A stretch of 64,000 nt of DNA from Hyphomonadaceae bacterium. Lineage in GTDB: Bacteria > Pseudomonadota > Alphaproteobacteria > Caulobacterales > Aquidulcibacteraceae. The stretch lies in the NCBI GenBank assembly GCA_023384105.1, contig JAHDXR010000018.1, positions 1-64,000 on the forward strand, in the 5' to 3' direction. The notes below the pieces were generated by a model. It was not told the origin of the DNA, made no database searches, and worked only from the letters and a program-made list of their open reading frames with translations. Position 1 is the stretch's first letter, and every line of letters starts with the position of its first letter. The translations under genes and the position numbers were made by a program. This document shows, piece after piece, positions 42,587 to 54,312 of this stretch.

Positions 42587-44767
42587 TCAAAACGATCCGC
42601 CCGCTTCGTCGTCGCCGATCGCCTTGATCGCGAAGGCGTAGTCGTGGGCCAGTTCGCGCAGGAACTCGAAGCGGCCGGCGCTGCCGGCGTGGCCGGCGCC
42701 CATATTCATTTTCAGCAGGATCGGCCGGCCGCTGGTCGTGTGGGGCCTGAGCTTCGCCGCCCACTTCGCCGGCTCCCAATAGGTCACGCGCGGATCGGTG
42801 AGGCCGCCGGTCGAGAGTACGGCCGGATACGCTTTCGCTTCGATGTTGGAATACGGGCAGTAGGAGGCGATGTAGTCGTACGCTTCCGGATCTTCGAGCG
42901 GATTGCCCCATTCGGGCCATTCCGGCGGCGTCAGCGGCAGCGATGTGTCGCTCATCGTGTTCAGCACGTCGATGAACGGCACGCCGCCGATCACGCCGGC
43001 CCAGAGATCGGGCCGCAGGTTGGTGATCGCGCCCATCAGCAGCCCGCCGGCCGAGCGGCCCTCGGCGACGATGGCGCCGGCGCGGCCATAGCCGCGTGAG
43101 ATCAGCTCCTCGGCGCAGGCGATGAAGTCGGTGAAGGTGTTCTTCTTCTTGAACCGGCGCCCGTCCTGGAACCAGCCGAAGCCCATCTCGGAGCCGCCGC
43201 GCACGTGCGCGATGGCGTAGATCCAGCCGCGATCCACCAGGCTGAAGCGGCGGATCGAGAAATCCGCGTCCATCGAGATGCCGTAGGAGCCGTAGCCGTA
43301 AAGATAGAGCGGCGCCGTGCCGTTGAGCGGCGTGCCGCGGCGCATTAGCACCGTGATCGGCACGCGCTTGCCGTCCTCCGCGGTGGCGAAGAAGCGGCCG
43401 GCGACGTAATCGTCCGGATTGTGGCCGGAGGGGATTTCCTGGGTCTTGCGCAGCACCTGGGTGCGCGCGGCCATGTCGTAGTCGAACCATTTCAGCGGCG
43501 TCGTCGGCGACTCGTAGATGTAGCGCACGATCGCGGTGTCGAACTCGTAGCCGCCGCTGAGTTCGAGATTGTAGGCCTGCTCATCGAGCGCGATCGCGTG
43601 CTCCTCGCCATTGCGGCGGCGGATGACGATGGAGGGCAGCGCGTTCGCGCGTTCGACGCGCACCAGATAGTCCTTGGTCGCGCCGAGGCCCAGGATGTAG
43701 CGGCCTTCCTGGTGCGGCAGGAACTCGCGCCAGTGCGCGCGGCCGGTGCGGCCGGGCTCGGCGGTCATCACCTTGAAGTCGACGGCGTTGTCGGCGTTGG
43801 TGAGGATGTGCCAGCGCCCGTTCCAGTGCGTCGGCGTGTAGAGCAGTTCGTCTTCGCGGCCGTGGAACAGCGTGGGCTGGGCGGTCAGGTCGTTGGCCGG
43901 AATGGTGTGGTATTCCGACTGCGCGCCGTTGCCGGCGCTGATCAGCATGTATTCGCGGCTCTCGCTCGGATGGACGCTGAGGAAGAAGCCGTCGTCCGGC
44001 TCGTCATAGACGAGCGTGTCTTCGCCGCCGCGCGCCGGGCGGCGATAGATTTTGGCCGGGCGGCCATTGTCGTCGCGGAAGGTCCAGAAGATCAGCTGCG
44101 AGTTGGGCGCCCAGGCGAAGTCGCCGGTGCAGTTGGCGACGGGAGACGCGAGCGTTTCGCCCGAAGCGAGGTCCTTCACATAGACGGTGTAGATTTCCGA
44201 GCCTTGCTCATCGACCGCATAAGCGAACAGCGTGTGGTCCGGCGAGTGCTCGGCGGCGATCACCTTGTAGAACGTCTTGCCGCGCGCCTGCGCGTCGACG
44301 TCGATCAGCACCTCTTCGGGGCCTTCCTGTCCGCGCGGACGGCGGCAGTATTTCGGGTGCTGCGCGCCGGTTTCGAAGCGGCGGTAGTACTCCCATGGGC
44401 CGTCCGGGGCGGGCACGGAGCTGTCGTCCTCCTTGGTGCGCCCGCGCATCTCCTGATAGATGCGCTCCTGCAGCGCCGCCGTCGACGCCATCATCGCCTC
44501 GCGATAGGCGTTCTCTTCATCAAGGTAGGCGCGCACGTCCGCGCGCAGCACCGACGGGTCGCGCATCACCTGCTGCCAGTTGTCGTCCTTCAGCCACGCA
44601 TAACTGTCGACGCGCGTCCGCCCGAGCTGTTCGATCGTTTTCGGCTCGATGCGGGCGACGGGCGGCGTGGGCGGTGCGGTCATGGTGCCTTCCGATGTGG
44701 CGCAAGCGGGGAGAAGGGCGAGCGCGGGCAGAGCGGCGCTGGCTTGGAGCAGTGTGCGTCTGTTCAT
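42587..44767 (-). CDS. ptrB: S9 family oligopeptidase B, exported lipoprotein
   Basis: A 726-residue prolyl-oligopeptidase-family serine peptidase. The propeller domain spans roughly residues 75-450, and the C-terminal hydrolase has the nucleophile AEGRSAGGLLMGAI and the catalytic His in NMGAGHAGSAGRFE. YLYGYGSYGISMD and YAIAHVRGGSEMGFGW are typical of oligopeptidase B, which cleaves small peptides after basic residues. The N terminus NRRTLLQASAALPALALLP then ACATSEG is an Arg-Arg lipoprotein signal, so unlike E. coli PtrB it acts outside the cytoplasm. It faces the opp operon. Confidence 0.92.
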   Translation of the reverse strand: MNRRTLLQASAALPALALLPACATSEGTMTAPPTPPVARIEPKTIEQLGRTRVDSYAWLKDDNWQQVMRDPSVLRADVRAYLDEENAYREAMMASTAALQERIYQEMRGRTKEDDSSVPAPDGPWEYYRRFETGAQHPKYCRRPRGQEGPEEVLIDVDAQARGKTFYKVIAAEHSPDHTLFAYAVDEQGSEIYTVYVKDLASGETLASPVANCTGDFAWAPNSQLIFWTFRDDNGRPAKIYRRPARGGEDTLVYDEPDDGFFLSVHPSESREYMLISAGNGAQSEYHTIPANDLTAQPTLFHGREDELLYTPTHWNGRWHILTNADNAVDFKVMTAEPGRTGRAHWREFLPHQEGRYILGLGATKDYLVRVERANALPSIVIRRRNGEEHAIALDEQAYNLELSGGYEFDTAIVRYIYESPTTPLKWFDYDMAARTQVLRKTQEIPSGHNPDDYVAGRFFATAEDGKRVPITVLMRRGTPLNGTAPLYLYGYGSYGISMDADFSIRRFSLVDRGWIYAIAHVRGGSEMGFGWFQDGRRFKKKNTFTDFIACAEELISRGYGRAGAIVAEGRSAGGLLMGAITNLRPDLWAGVIGGVPFIDVLNTMSDTSLPLTPPEWPEWGNPLEDPEAYDYIASYCPYSNIEAKAYPAVLSTGGLTDPRVTYWEPAKWAAKLRPHTTSGRPILLKMNMGAGHAGSAGRFEFLRELAHDYAFAIKAIGDDEAGGSF

Positions 44768-44806
44768 GGCGGTCTTGTTCCTGGATCGCGGCGGCGGGGT
44801 CAATCG

Positions 44807-44834
44807 GCTTACGACAGGCGGCTTACGACAGGCG
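44807..44834. repeat. 14-bp direct tandem duplication at the PP2C stop codon
   Basis: GCTTACGACAGGCG occurs twice in a row (44807-44820, 44821-44834). Copy 2 contains the TAA stop of the leftward phosphatase gene and copy 1 gives a second in-frame-spaced TTA/TAA just beyond it. It looks like a recent slippage duplication. Confidence 0.85.
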
Positions 44835-45650
44835 GAGCAGCAGGGCGGTGGCGTCGTCGCTGGCCTTGAAGCGCGGGTGCTTGGCGGCGCCGGCGTCCTC
44901 GGTTTCGATCGCCCGCAGTTCGCGGCCAAGCTCGTGCAGCCCTCGCTCCAGCGCCACGCGCACCAAGCCTGGCGCATCGTAGGCGCGGTAGCGGTCGGCC
45001 AGCGCCGCATAGCCGTCCGTCATCAGCAGCAGATGCGCCGGCCGCTTCAGCGCGAACGCCCATTCGCGCGCATGGTCGGCGCAGGCCGGATCGAGGCCGA
45101 ACGTCCACGACGCGCCGTCGCGGTTCAGCTCGGCCCGCATCCGCCGCAGCATCTCGATCGTCGACGCGCGCCGCAGCAGCGGCTTGTCGGCGTCGGTCTG
45201 CCTGGCCGCGAGCGCGGCTTCGTTGTCCGCCGCCGCCTGCGGCCCGCCGGTGACATACACCGCGCCGTCGGCGTCGAGCGCGAACACGCGGCTGTCGCCC
45301 AGATCGACGCCGCGCACGCCCTGGCCGGTTTCCTCGAGCATCAGCAGCGACGAGATCGGCGACCGCCATTTCTCGAAGGCGCGCCCGCCGCTCAGCCGCG
45401 CGAACGCCGCCGCAGCCGCAGCGCTCGCCTCGCGCACGCACGCGCGCAGCTCGCCCCGCGCGCCATGCAGATAGCCGTTGGCGAAGTGGGCGATCCAGGC
45501 GGCGTCGGAGGGCCAGCCGCTCAGCGGCGCCTCGTGCAGGTCGGTCGCGCCGTCGAGCACCCAGCCCCGCCCGTCGGCGAAGCCCAGCGCATCGTCGTTC
45601 TGCTTCGTGCGGTCTCCCGCCAGCGAGATGGCTTCAACGAAACTCAGCAC
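44823..45650 (-). CDS. PP2C family protein phosphatase
   Basis: A 275-residue metal-dependent Ser/Thr phosphatase-like protein. Metal-binding aspartates are visible in KQNDDALGFADGRGWVLDGATD, the segment around GVRGVDLGDSRVFALDADG, LLMTDGYAALADRY and KASDDATALLLRL. It starts with GTG preceded by GGAGG. No partner kinase or anti-sigma gene is adjacent. It is upstream of ptrB on the same strand (55-bp gap). Confidence 0.88.
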   Translation of the reverse strand: MLSFVEAISLAGDRTKQNDDALGFADGRGWVLDGATDLHEAPLSGWPSDAAWIAHFANGYLHGARGELRACVREASAAAAAAFARLSGGRAFEKWRSPISSLLMLEETGQGVRGVDLGDSRVFALDADGAVYVTGGPQAAADNEAALAARQTDADKPLLRRASTIEMLRRMRAELNRDGASWTFGLDPACADHAREWAFALKRPAHLLLMTDGYAALADRYRAYDAPGLVRVALERGLHELGRELRAIETEDAGAAKHPRFKASDDATALLLRLS

Positions 45651-45708
45651 GTTCGCCTCCAGCCAGGACGATTGCCGATCCGCCGCCTTTCAGGCCGGCC
45701 GTCAGGGC

Positions 45709-46158
45709 TCAGCCGGGATAGAGCAGCGAGACCACTTCCGCGACGCAGGCCGGGCGTTCCTCGCCCTCAAGCTCGATCGTGAACTCGTTGACGATCTGGA
45801 AGCCGCCGCCGCGCGGCTCGCACGACAGCATCTTCGAGCGCAGCCGGATGCGCGAGCCGACCGGCACCATGTTGGTGAAGCGCACCTTGTTGGAGCCGTA
45901 ATTGATGCCGCGGCTGACGCCCGTGAACGCGGCGATGTTCTTGTTCAGGAACGGGATCAGCGAAACCACCAGATAACCGTGCGCGATCGGCGCGCCGAGT
46001 TCCTTGGTCGCCCGCTCGACGTCCACATGAATCCATTGGTGGTCGCCGGTCGCATCCGCGAACCGGTTGACCCGATCCTGGGTGATCTCCAGCCAGTCCG
46101 AAACGCCGATCTCCTGGCCGACGAGGCTGGGGGCTTCAGCCAATGGGATTTCACGCAT
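45709..46158 (-). CDS. MaoC family (R)-hydratase
   Basis: A 149-residue hot-dog-fold dehydratase. The catalytic Asp/His hydratase motif is FADATGDHQWIHVDVERA followed by GAPIAHGYLVVSLIPFL, with GINYGSNKVRFTNMVPVGSR. Proteins of this form hydrate enoyl-CoA or act as nodulation-type NodN proteins. It may work in fatty-acid or PHA metabolism with the ligase and enoyl-CoA hydratase in the window, but it is not linked to them. Divergent from cdd. Confidence 0.92.
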   Translation of the reverse strand: MREIPLAEAPSLVGQEIGVSDWLEITQDRVNRFADATGDHQWIHVDVERATKELGAPIAHGYLVVSLIPFLNKNIAAFTGVSRGINYGSNKVRFTNMVPVGSRIRLRSKMLSCEPRGGGFQIVNEFTIELEGEERPACVAEVVSLLYPG

Positions 46159-46287
46159 GGTTGGTCTCCTTGGCCTCCGAGGTAAATGGACGGCGGCGGC
46201 TTGTCGAGTTGACGCCGGCGCCGCCGGGACCGAAACGAGCCCAGGGTCCGCGGCGCCACGATCCGCGGGCGGGGGGGGGAGACGGCG

Positions 46288-46698
46288 ATGCTCGATGCTT
46301 CTGTCCGCGCCGCGTTGATCGACCGGGCGAGGGCGGCCGCCCGCGGCGCTTATGCGCCATACTCGGGCGTCTGCGTCGGCGCCGCGGTGCTGTTGCCCGG
46401 CGGCGTGATCGTCGGGGCCGCCAATATCGAAAACGCCGCCCAGAACCTGAATTGCTGCGCCGAGCGCGCCGCGATCTACGCCGCCGTTTCCGTCCACGGC
46501 GTGCAGCGCATCCAGGCGCTCGCCGTCAGCATGCTGTGCGAGGGCGAAGGCGCTGGACATGGGCCGATTTCGCCGTGCGGGCCGTGCCGGCAGGTGATGG
46601 CCGAGTTCATGGACGCCGAAGCCCCCGTCATCGTCGACGGGGACGGCGCCTATGCCGTAGGCGAACTGCTGCCCAACCCCTACCGCCCGGCAAGCTGA
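46288..46698 (+). CDS. cdd: Cytidine deaminase
   Basis: A 136-residue homotetrameric-type cytidine deaminase that converts cytidine and deoxycytidine to uridines in pyrimidine salvage. Zinc site: NCCAERAAIYAAVS (the first Cys with the catalytic Glu) and PCGPCRQVMAEF. YAPYSGVCVGAAVL at the N terminus is typical. The Shine-Dalgarno region is a run of nine G (46271-46279), which is unusual and prone to slippage. It is followed by purL after 57 bp. Confidence 0.95.
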   Translation: MLDASVRAALIDRARAAARGAYAPYSGVCVGAAVLLPGGVIVGAANIENAAQNLNCCAERAAIYAAVSVHGVQRIQALAVSMLCEGEGAGHGPISPCGPCRQVMAEFMDAEAPVIVDGDGAYAVGELLPNPYRPAS

Positions 46699-46755
46699 CG
46701 CAGGGCCAACCCCGGCCGTTGCCCCTGGGCGCGACACAGGCTAACGCCTCGCCCC

Positions 46756-48987
<2,232 letters not shown>

Positions 48988-48991
48988 CTTA

Positions 48992-49050
48992 TCCTCCCCG
49001 CAGCGCGGGGAGGTCCCGAGCGCAGCGAGGGGGAGTCCGTTTCAGGATGC
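48992..49050. repeat. Short CTCCCC/GGGGAG palindromic element
   Basis: The hairpin CCTCCCCGC-AG-CGCGGGGAGG is followed by GAGCGCAGCGAGGGGGAGTCCG. The GGGGGAGTCCG word is shared with the elements at 27693 and 51692. It lies between purL and gor. Confidence 0.7.
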
Positions 49051-49079
49051 GGCGCGCTCCCTCAGAGTAAGGTCGACGC

Positions 49080-50459
49080 ATGAAATACGACTACGATCTC
49101 TTCGTCATCGGCGCGGGCTCGGGGGGCGTGCGGGCGGCGCGGCTGGCGGCGAAGGCGGGGGCCAGGGTGGCCGTGGCCGAGCAGGTGCAGGTCGGCGGCA
49201 CCTGCGTGCTGCGCGGCTGCGTGCCGAAGAAGCTCCTGCTCTACGGCGCCGAGTTCAGCCAGTCCTTCCGCGACGCCAAGGGCTTCGGCTGGACCGTCGA
49301 TTGGGCCCGCTTCGACTGGCCGACGCTGCGCGAGCGCGTGCAGGCGGAAGTGAACCGGCTCTCCGGCCTCTACATCGCGAATCTCGAAGGCGCCGGCGCC
49401 GAGATCGTCGACGACCGCGCCATCCTCGCAGGCCCGCATCGGGTGCGGCTCACCCGCGAGGGGCGCGAAGTCACCGCGGAGCGCATTCTGATCGCCACGG
49501 GCGGCCACACGTCGCGGCCCGCGGAAACGCCCGGCCAGGAACTCGGCGTCACCTCGACCGATTGCTTCACGCTCGATGAGCTGCCGTCGAGCATCGTCAT
49601 CGCCGGGGGCGGCTTCATCGCGCTCGAATTCGCCAACATCTTCTCCGGCCTCGGCGTGGAGACGACGGTCGTCTATCGCGGCGAACGCATCCTGCGCGGC
49701 TTCGATCACGACATCCGCAAGCACGTGCAGGCCGACATGCAGCGCACCGGCGTCCATGTCGTCTGCGGCTCGACAATCGGCGAGATCGCCCCGCTCGCCG
49801 GCGCGCGCAAGCTGGTGACGCTGTCGAACTCGATGCGGATCGAGACCGACCACGTGCTGTGGGCGATCGGGCGCGAGCCGAACACCGGCGGCATGGGGTT
49901 CGAAGCCGCGGGCGTGCGCCTCACCGCGCGCGGCGCCGTGGCGGTCGACGCCTATTCGCGCTCCAGCGCGCCCTCGGTCTGGGCCATCGGCGACGTCACC
50001 GACCGCATCAATCTGACGCCGGTCGCCATCCGCGAAGCCGTCGCTTTCGTGGAGACCGAATTCCACGGCCGCCCCACCGCGTTCGATCACGTCGACGTCG
50101 CCAGCGCCGTGTTCTCGCGTCCCGCGGTCGGCGCGGTCGGCCTCACCGAGGAGGAGGCGCGCGAGCGGTGCAAGATCCGCGTCTTCCGCACCGTGTTCCG
50201 GCCGATGAAAAACATTCTCGCCGACAACGAGCAGCGCACGCTGATGAAGCTCGTCGTCAACGCCGAGAGCGACCGCGTCATGGGCGTGCACCTCGCCGGG
50301 CCCGAAGCGCCGGAGCTGATCCAGCTCGCCGCCATCGCGGTGAAGGCGGGGCTCACCAAGGCGCAATGGGACGCGACCTGCGCGGTGCACCCCACCGCGG
50401 CCGAAGAACTGGTGCTAATGGGCGAGCCGATCCCGCACGACAACGAAGCGCCGGCTTAG
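49080..50459 (+). CDS. gor: Glutathione-disulfide reductase
   Basis: A 459-residue FAD enzyme that reduces glutathione disulfide with NADPH. It has the FAD site DLFVIGAGSGGVRAARLA, the redox disulfide VGGTCVLRGCVPKKLLLY, the NADPH domain IVIAGGGFIALEFANIFS with following YRGER, and the C-terminal catalytic His in AVHPTAAEELVLMG. WAIGDVTDRINLTPVA is the second FAD signature. Its stop codon TAG is immediately followed by a G-rich heptamer array. Confidence 0.93.
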   Translation: MKYDYDLFVIGAGSGGVRAARLAAKAGARVAVAEQVQVGGTCVLRGCVPKKLLLYGAEFSQSFRDAKGFGWTVDWARFDWPTLRERVQAEVNRLSGLYIANLEGAGAEIVDDRAILAGPHRVRLTREGREVTAERILIATGGHTSRPAETPGQELGVTSTDCFTLDELPSSIVIAGGGFIALEFANIFSGLGVETTVVYRGERILRGFDHDIRKHVQADMQRTGVHVVCGSTIGEIAPLAGARKLVTLSNSMRIETDHVLWAIGREPNTGGMGFEAAGVRLTARGAVAVDAYSRSSAPSVWAIGDVTDRINLTPVAIREAVAFVETEFHGRPTAFDHVDVASAVFSRPAVGAVGLTEEEARERCKIRVFRTVFRPMKNILADNEQRTLMKLVVNAESDRVMGVHLAGPEAPELIQLAAIAVKAGLTKAQWDATCAVHPTAAEELVLMGEPIPHDNEAPA

Positions 50460-50564
50460 GGGCTGGGGATTGGGGATTAGGGGTTAGCGGCGGAGCAAGC
50501 TGCTGAAACGATGCAAACGCGTCAGTGCGGTATTTCCCTAATCCCCAGCCCCCAGCCCCCAGCC
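50459..50564. repeat. Inverted pair of heptamer arrays between gor and parA
   Basis: Plus-strand units GGGGCTG, GGGATTG, GGGATTA and GGGGTTA occupy 50459-50486. Minus-strand units, three GGCTGGG and one GATTAGG, occupy 50537-50564. A spacer of about 50 bp lies between. Both arrays meet the four-G-run rule for G-quadruplexes, on opposite strands. Confidence 0.8.
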
Positions 50565-50660
50565 TGTTGCGTCTTTCACTTGATCCGGATTTACCGAAAA
50601 CTAACCATCCGGGCGGAGCGTCCGGCGTTCGGATACGCTTGAGAAAGAAGAGGGGGCGCC

Positions 50661-51533
50661 ATGCCCGCGCGCATCGTTTCGGTGATCAACATGAAGGGCG
50701 GCGTCGGCAAGTCGACGACCACCGTTTCGCTGGCCGAGACGCTCGCGCATCACCAGCGCCGCCGCGTGCTGGTGATCGATCTCGACCCGCAGACCAACGC
50801 CTCGATCATGGTGGCGGGGCCGGAGAAGTGGAACGCGATGCGCGAGGCCGAGCGCACGCTCGACTTCTACTTCGAGAGCTACATCGTTCAGCAGAAGGCC
50901 AAGCCGTTCAAGACGCTGATCGAGAAGAACGTCAGCGACCTCAAAGGCAAGCCGGACGTGGCGCTGTGCGCGTCGGCGCCGGAGTTCCGCATCGTCGAGC
51001 GCGACATGATCGAGAACTTCGTCCGCCGCGGCTTCCAGATCGAGATGATCCAGAAATGGATTCTCGAGCGCTTCGCCAACGGGCTGAAGAACGTCATCAA
51101 CGAGTACGACTATATCCTGATCGACTGTCCGCCCGGCATCTCGCTGTTCGCCGAAGCGGCGCTGATCGCCGCCGACGCGATTCTGGCGCCGTCGATCCCG
51201 GACTACGTCTCGCGGCTCGGCCTCATCACCTTCCGCAAGCGCGCGCTTCGTCTCATCAACGAGCGCCGCGGCGGGCCTTCGCAGCTCATGGTGCTGGCGA
51301 CCAAGTACGACGAGAGCTTCTCGCTGCACCGCTCGGAAGCCAGCCTGCTCAAGGACAATCTCGGCGACGCCATGTTCGACGTGCGCATTCCCCAGCACGT
51401 CGACATCGCCAAGGCGGCCGAATGGTCCGAAACGCCGCGCACGTTCGAACAGAAGTACGGCGCGATGGCCAAGGTGATCAAAACGCTGGGCGAGGAGTTC
51501 CAGGGCAAGGTGGAGCTCGCGCCCAGTCTATGA
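50661..51533 (+). CDS. ParA family ATPase (orphan)
   Basis: A 290-residue deviant Walker P-loop ATPase: VINMKGGVGKSTTTVSLAET (Walker A with signature Lys), VLVIDLDPQTNAS, and YDYILIDCPPGISLFAEAAL (Walker B). It lacks an N-terminal DNA-binding helix-turn-helix. There is no parB beside it; instead a gene for a 176-residue charged protein overlaps its stop by 4 bp. It is therefore likely an orphan ParA that positions a cargo other than the chromosome origin. It differs from MipZ at the Walker A region. Confidence 0.9.
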   Translation: MPARIVSVINMKGGVGKSTTTVSLAETLAHHQRRRVLVIDLDPQTNASIMVAGPEKWNAMREAERTLDFYFESYIVQQKAKPFKTLIEKNVSDLKGKPDVALCASAPEFRIVERDMIENFVRRGFQIEMIQKWILERFANGLKNVINEYDYILIDCPPGISLFAEAALIAADAILAPSIPDYVSRLGLITFRKRALRLINERRGGPSQLMVLATKYDESFSLHRSEASLLKDNLGDAMFDVRIPQHVDIAKAAEWSETPRTFEQKYGAMAKVIKTLGEEFQGKVELAPSL

Positions 51534-52060
51534 GCCTCAACAAAACGCTCGACCGCCTGTTCGACGAAATTCGCCGCGAGGCGAAGCGCAATCCCGATTT
51601 CGCCGACCGCCTGGACGCGGTGCTCCGGCGCCACGATTCCCGCCGCGACGTGCCGGACGAGGTGCTGGAGGATGCGGCGCGCGACACAATTTCTCCCCCG
51701 CCAGCGGGGGAGGCGGCTGCGAAGCAGCCGGAGGGGGACAGTCCGCCAGACGCTGGCGCCGCCCCCCTCTGTCAGTCCGCCGTGCGGCCTGACAGCTCCC
51801 CCGCCCGCGGGGGAGCAAAGAAGCGCGCGCCGGCGCCGCCCGCCGTCAACCCGGCCGGCCTCTACAAGAAGGAAGGCGAGGACGCGCTGACCGCGGCTCT
51901 CGTCGCCCTCGACGGCGCAGCCCTCCTGGCTCTGGTCGCCGAGCACAATCTCGATCCGGCCGGCGAAACCCCCGACATGGACGAGGCCGAACTGGTCGCC
52001 CACATCGTCGCACAGGCCAAGCGCCGGGCGGAGCGCGACGAGAAGATGTTCGACTATTGA
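51530..52060 (+). CDS. ParA-linked hypothetical protein with in-frame repeat insertion
   Basis: A 176-residue protein coupled to the ParA gene (ATGA overlap). The N-terminal 52 residues are helical and charged (LNKTLDRLFDEIRREAKRNP), and the C-terminal 75 are helical (GEDALTAALVALDGAALLAL, then DEAELVAHIVAQAKRRAERD). Residues about 53-97 (SPPPAGEAAAKQPEGDSPPD and on) are low-complexity and are encoded by a palindromic repeat element, 51692-51817. The frame stays open through it. It may be the ParA partner or cargo adaptor; no known family recognised. Confidence 0.75.
   Translation: MSLNKTLDRLFDEIRREAKRNPDFADRLDAVLRRHDSRRDVPDEVLEDAARDTISPPPAGEAAAKQPEGDSPPDAGAAPLCQSAVRPDSSPARGGAKKRAPAPPAVNPAGLYKKEGEDALTAALVALDGAALLALVAEHNLDPAGETPDMDEAELVAHIVAQAKRRAERDEKMFDY
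51692..51817. repeat. CTCCCC/GGGGAG palindromic element inside a coding sequence
   Basis: It contains the hairpin CTCCCCCG-CCAG-CGGGGGAG (51693-51712), a small GCTGCGAAGCAGC hairpin, GGAGGGGGACAGTCCGCC, and a terminal hairpin GCTCCCCCG...CGGGGGAGC (51795-51816) followed by AAA. It is the same element type as 27693-27825. It is a multiple of three in effect, since translation continues through it. Confidence 0.85.
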
Positions 52061-52094
52061 TCGGGCGTGTGCGCCCCGAGCGATTGACGCTAGG

Positions 52095-52150
52095 TAGACG
52101 CCGCCGCCCCCATGCCCGCCGGCGGGGCGGAAGGGGGCCGGCGGCGGCCC
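52095..52150. repeat. GC-rich hairpins upstream of pccA
   Basis: The core is a perfect 12-bp palindrome, CCCGCCGGCGGG (52115-52126), nested within GCCGCCGCCCCC against GGGGGCCGGCGGCGGC. It lies in the 151-bp gap between the ParA-linked gene and pccA. It could be a terminator without a T run or part of the pccA leader. Confidence 0.5.
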
Positions 52151-52211
52151 TGGACGCTCGTCAGGCGCGGAGCATTTGCGCCGCGCCGGAAACCCGCTAA
52201 TCACCCCCGCG

Positions 52212-54209
<1,998 letters not shown>

Positions 54210-54312
54210 GCGGCTCGCGCCGGGATCAATCGCGGCGACGCGGATTGCCGTCACGTCATTTGATTTGCCTCAACGCTGAGGTTCGCGCCTAGATGAGCAT
54301 GCGCCGCGGAGC

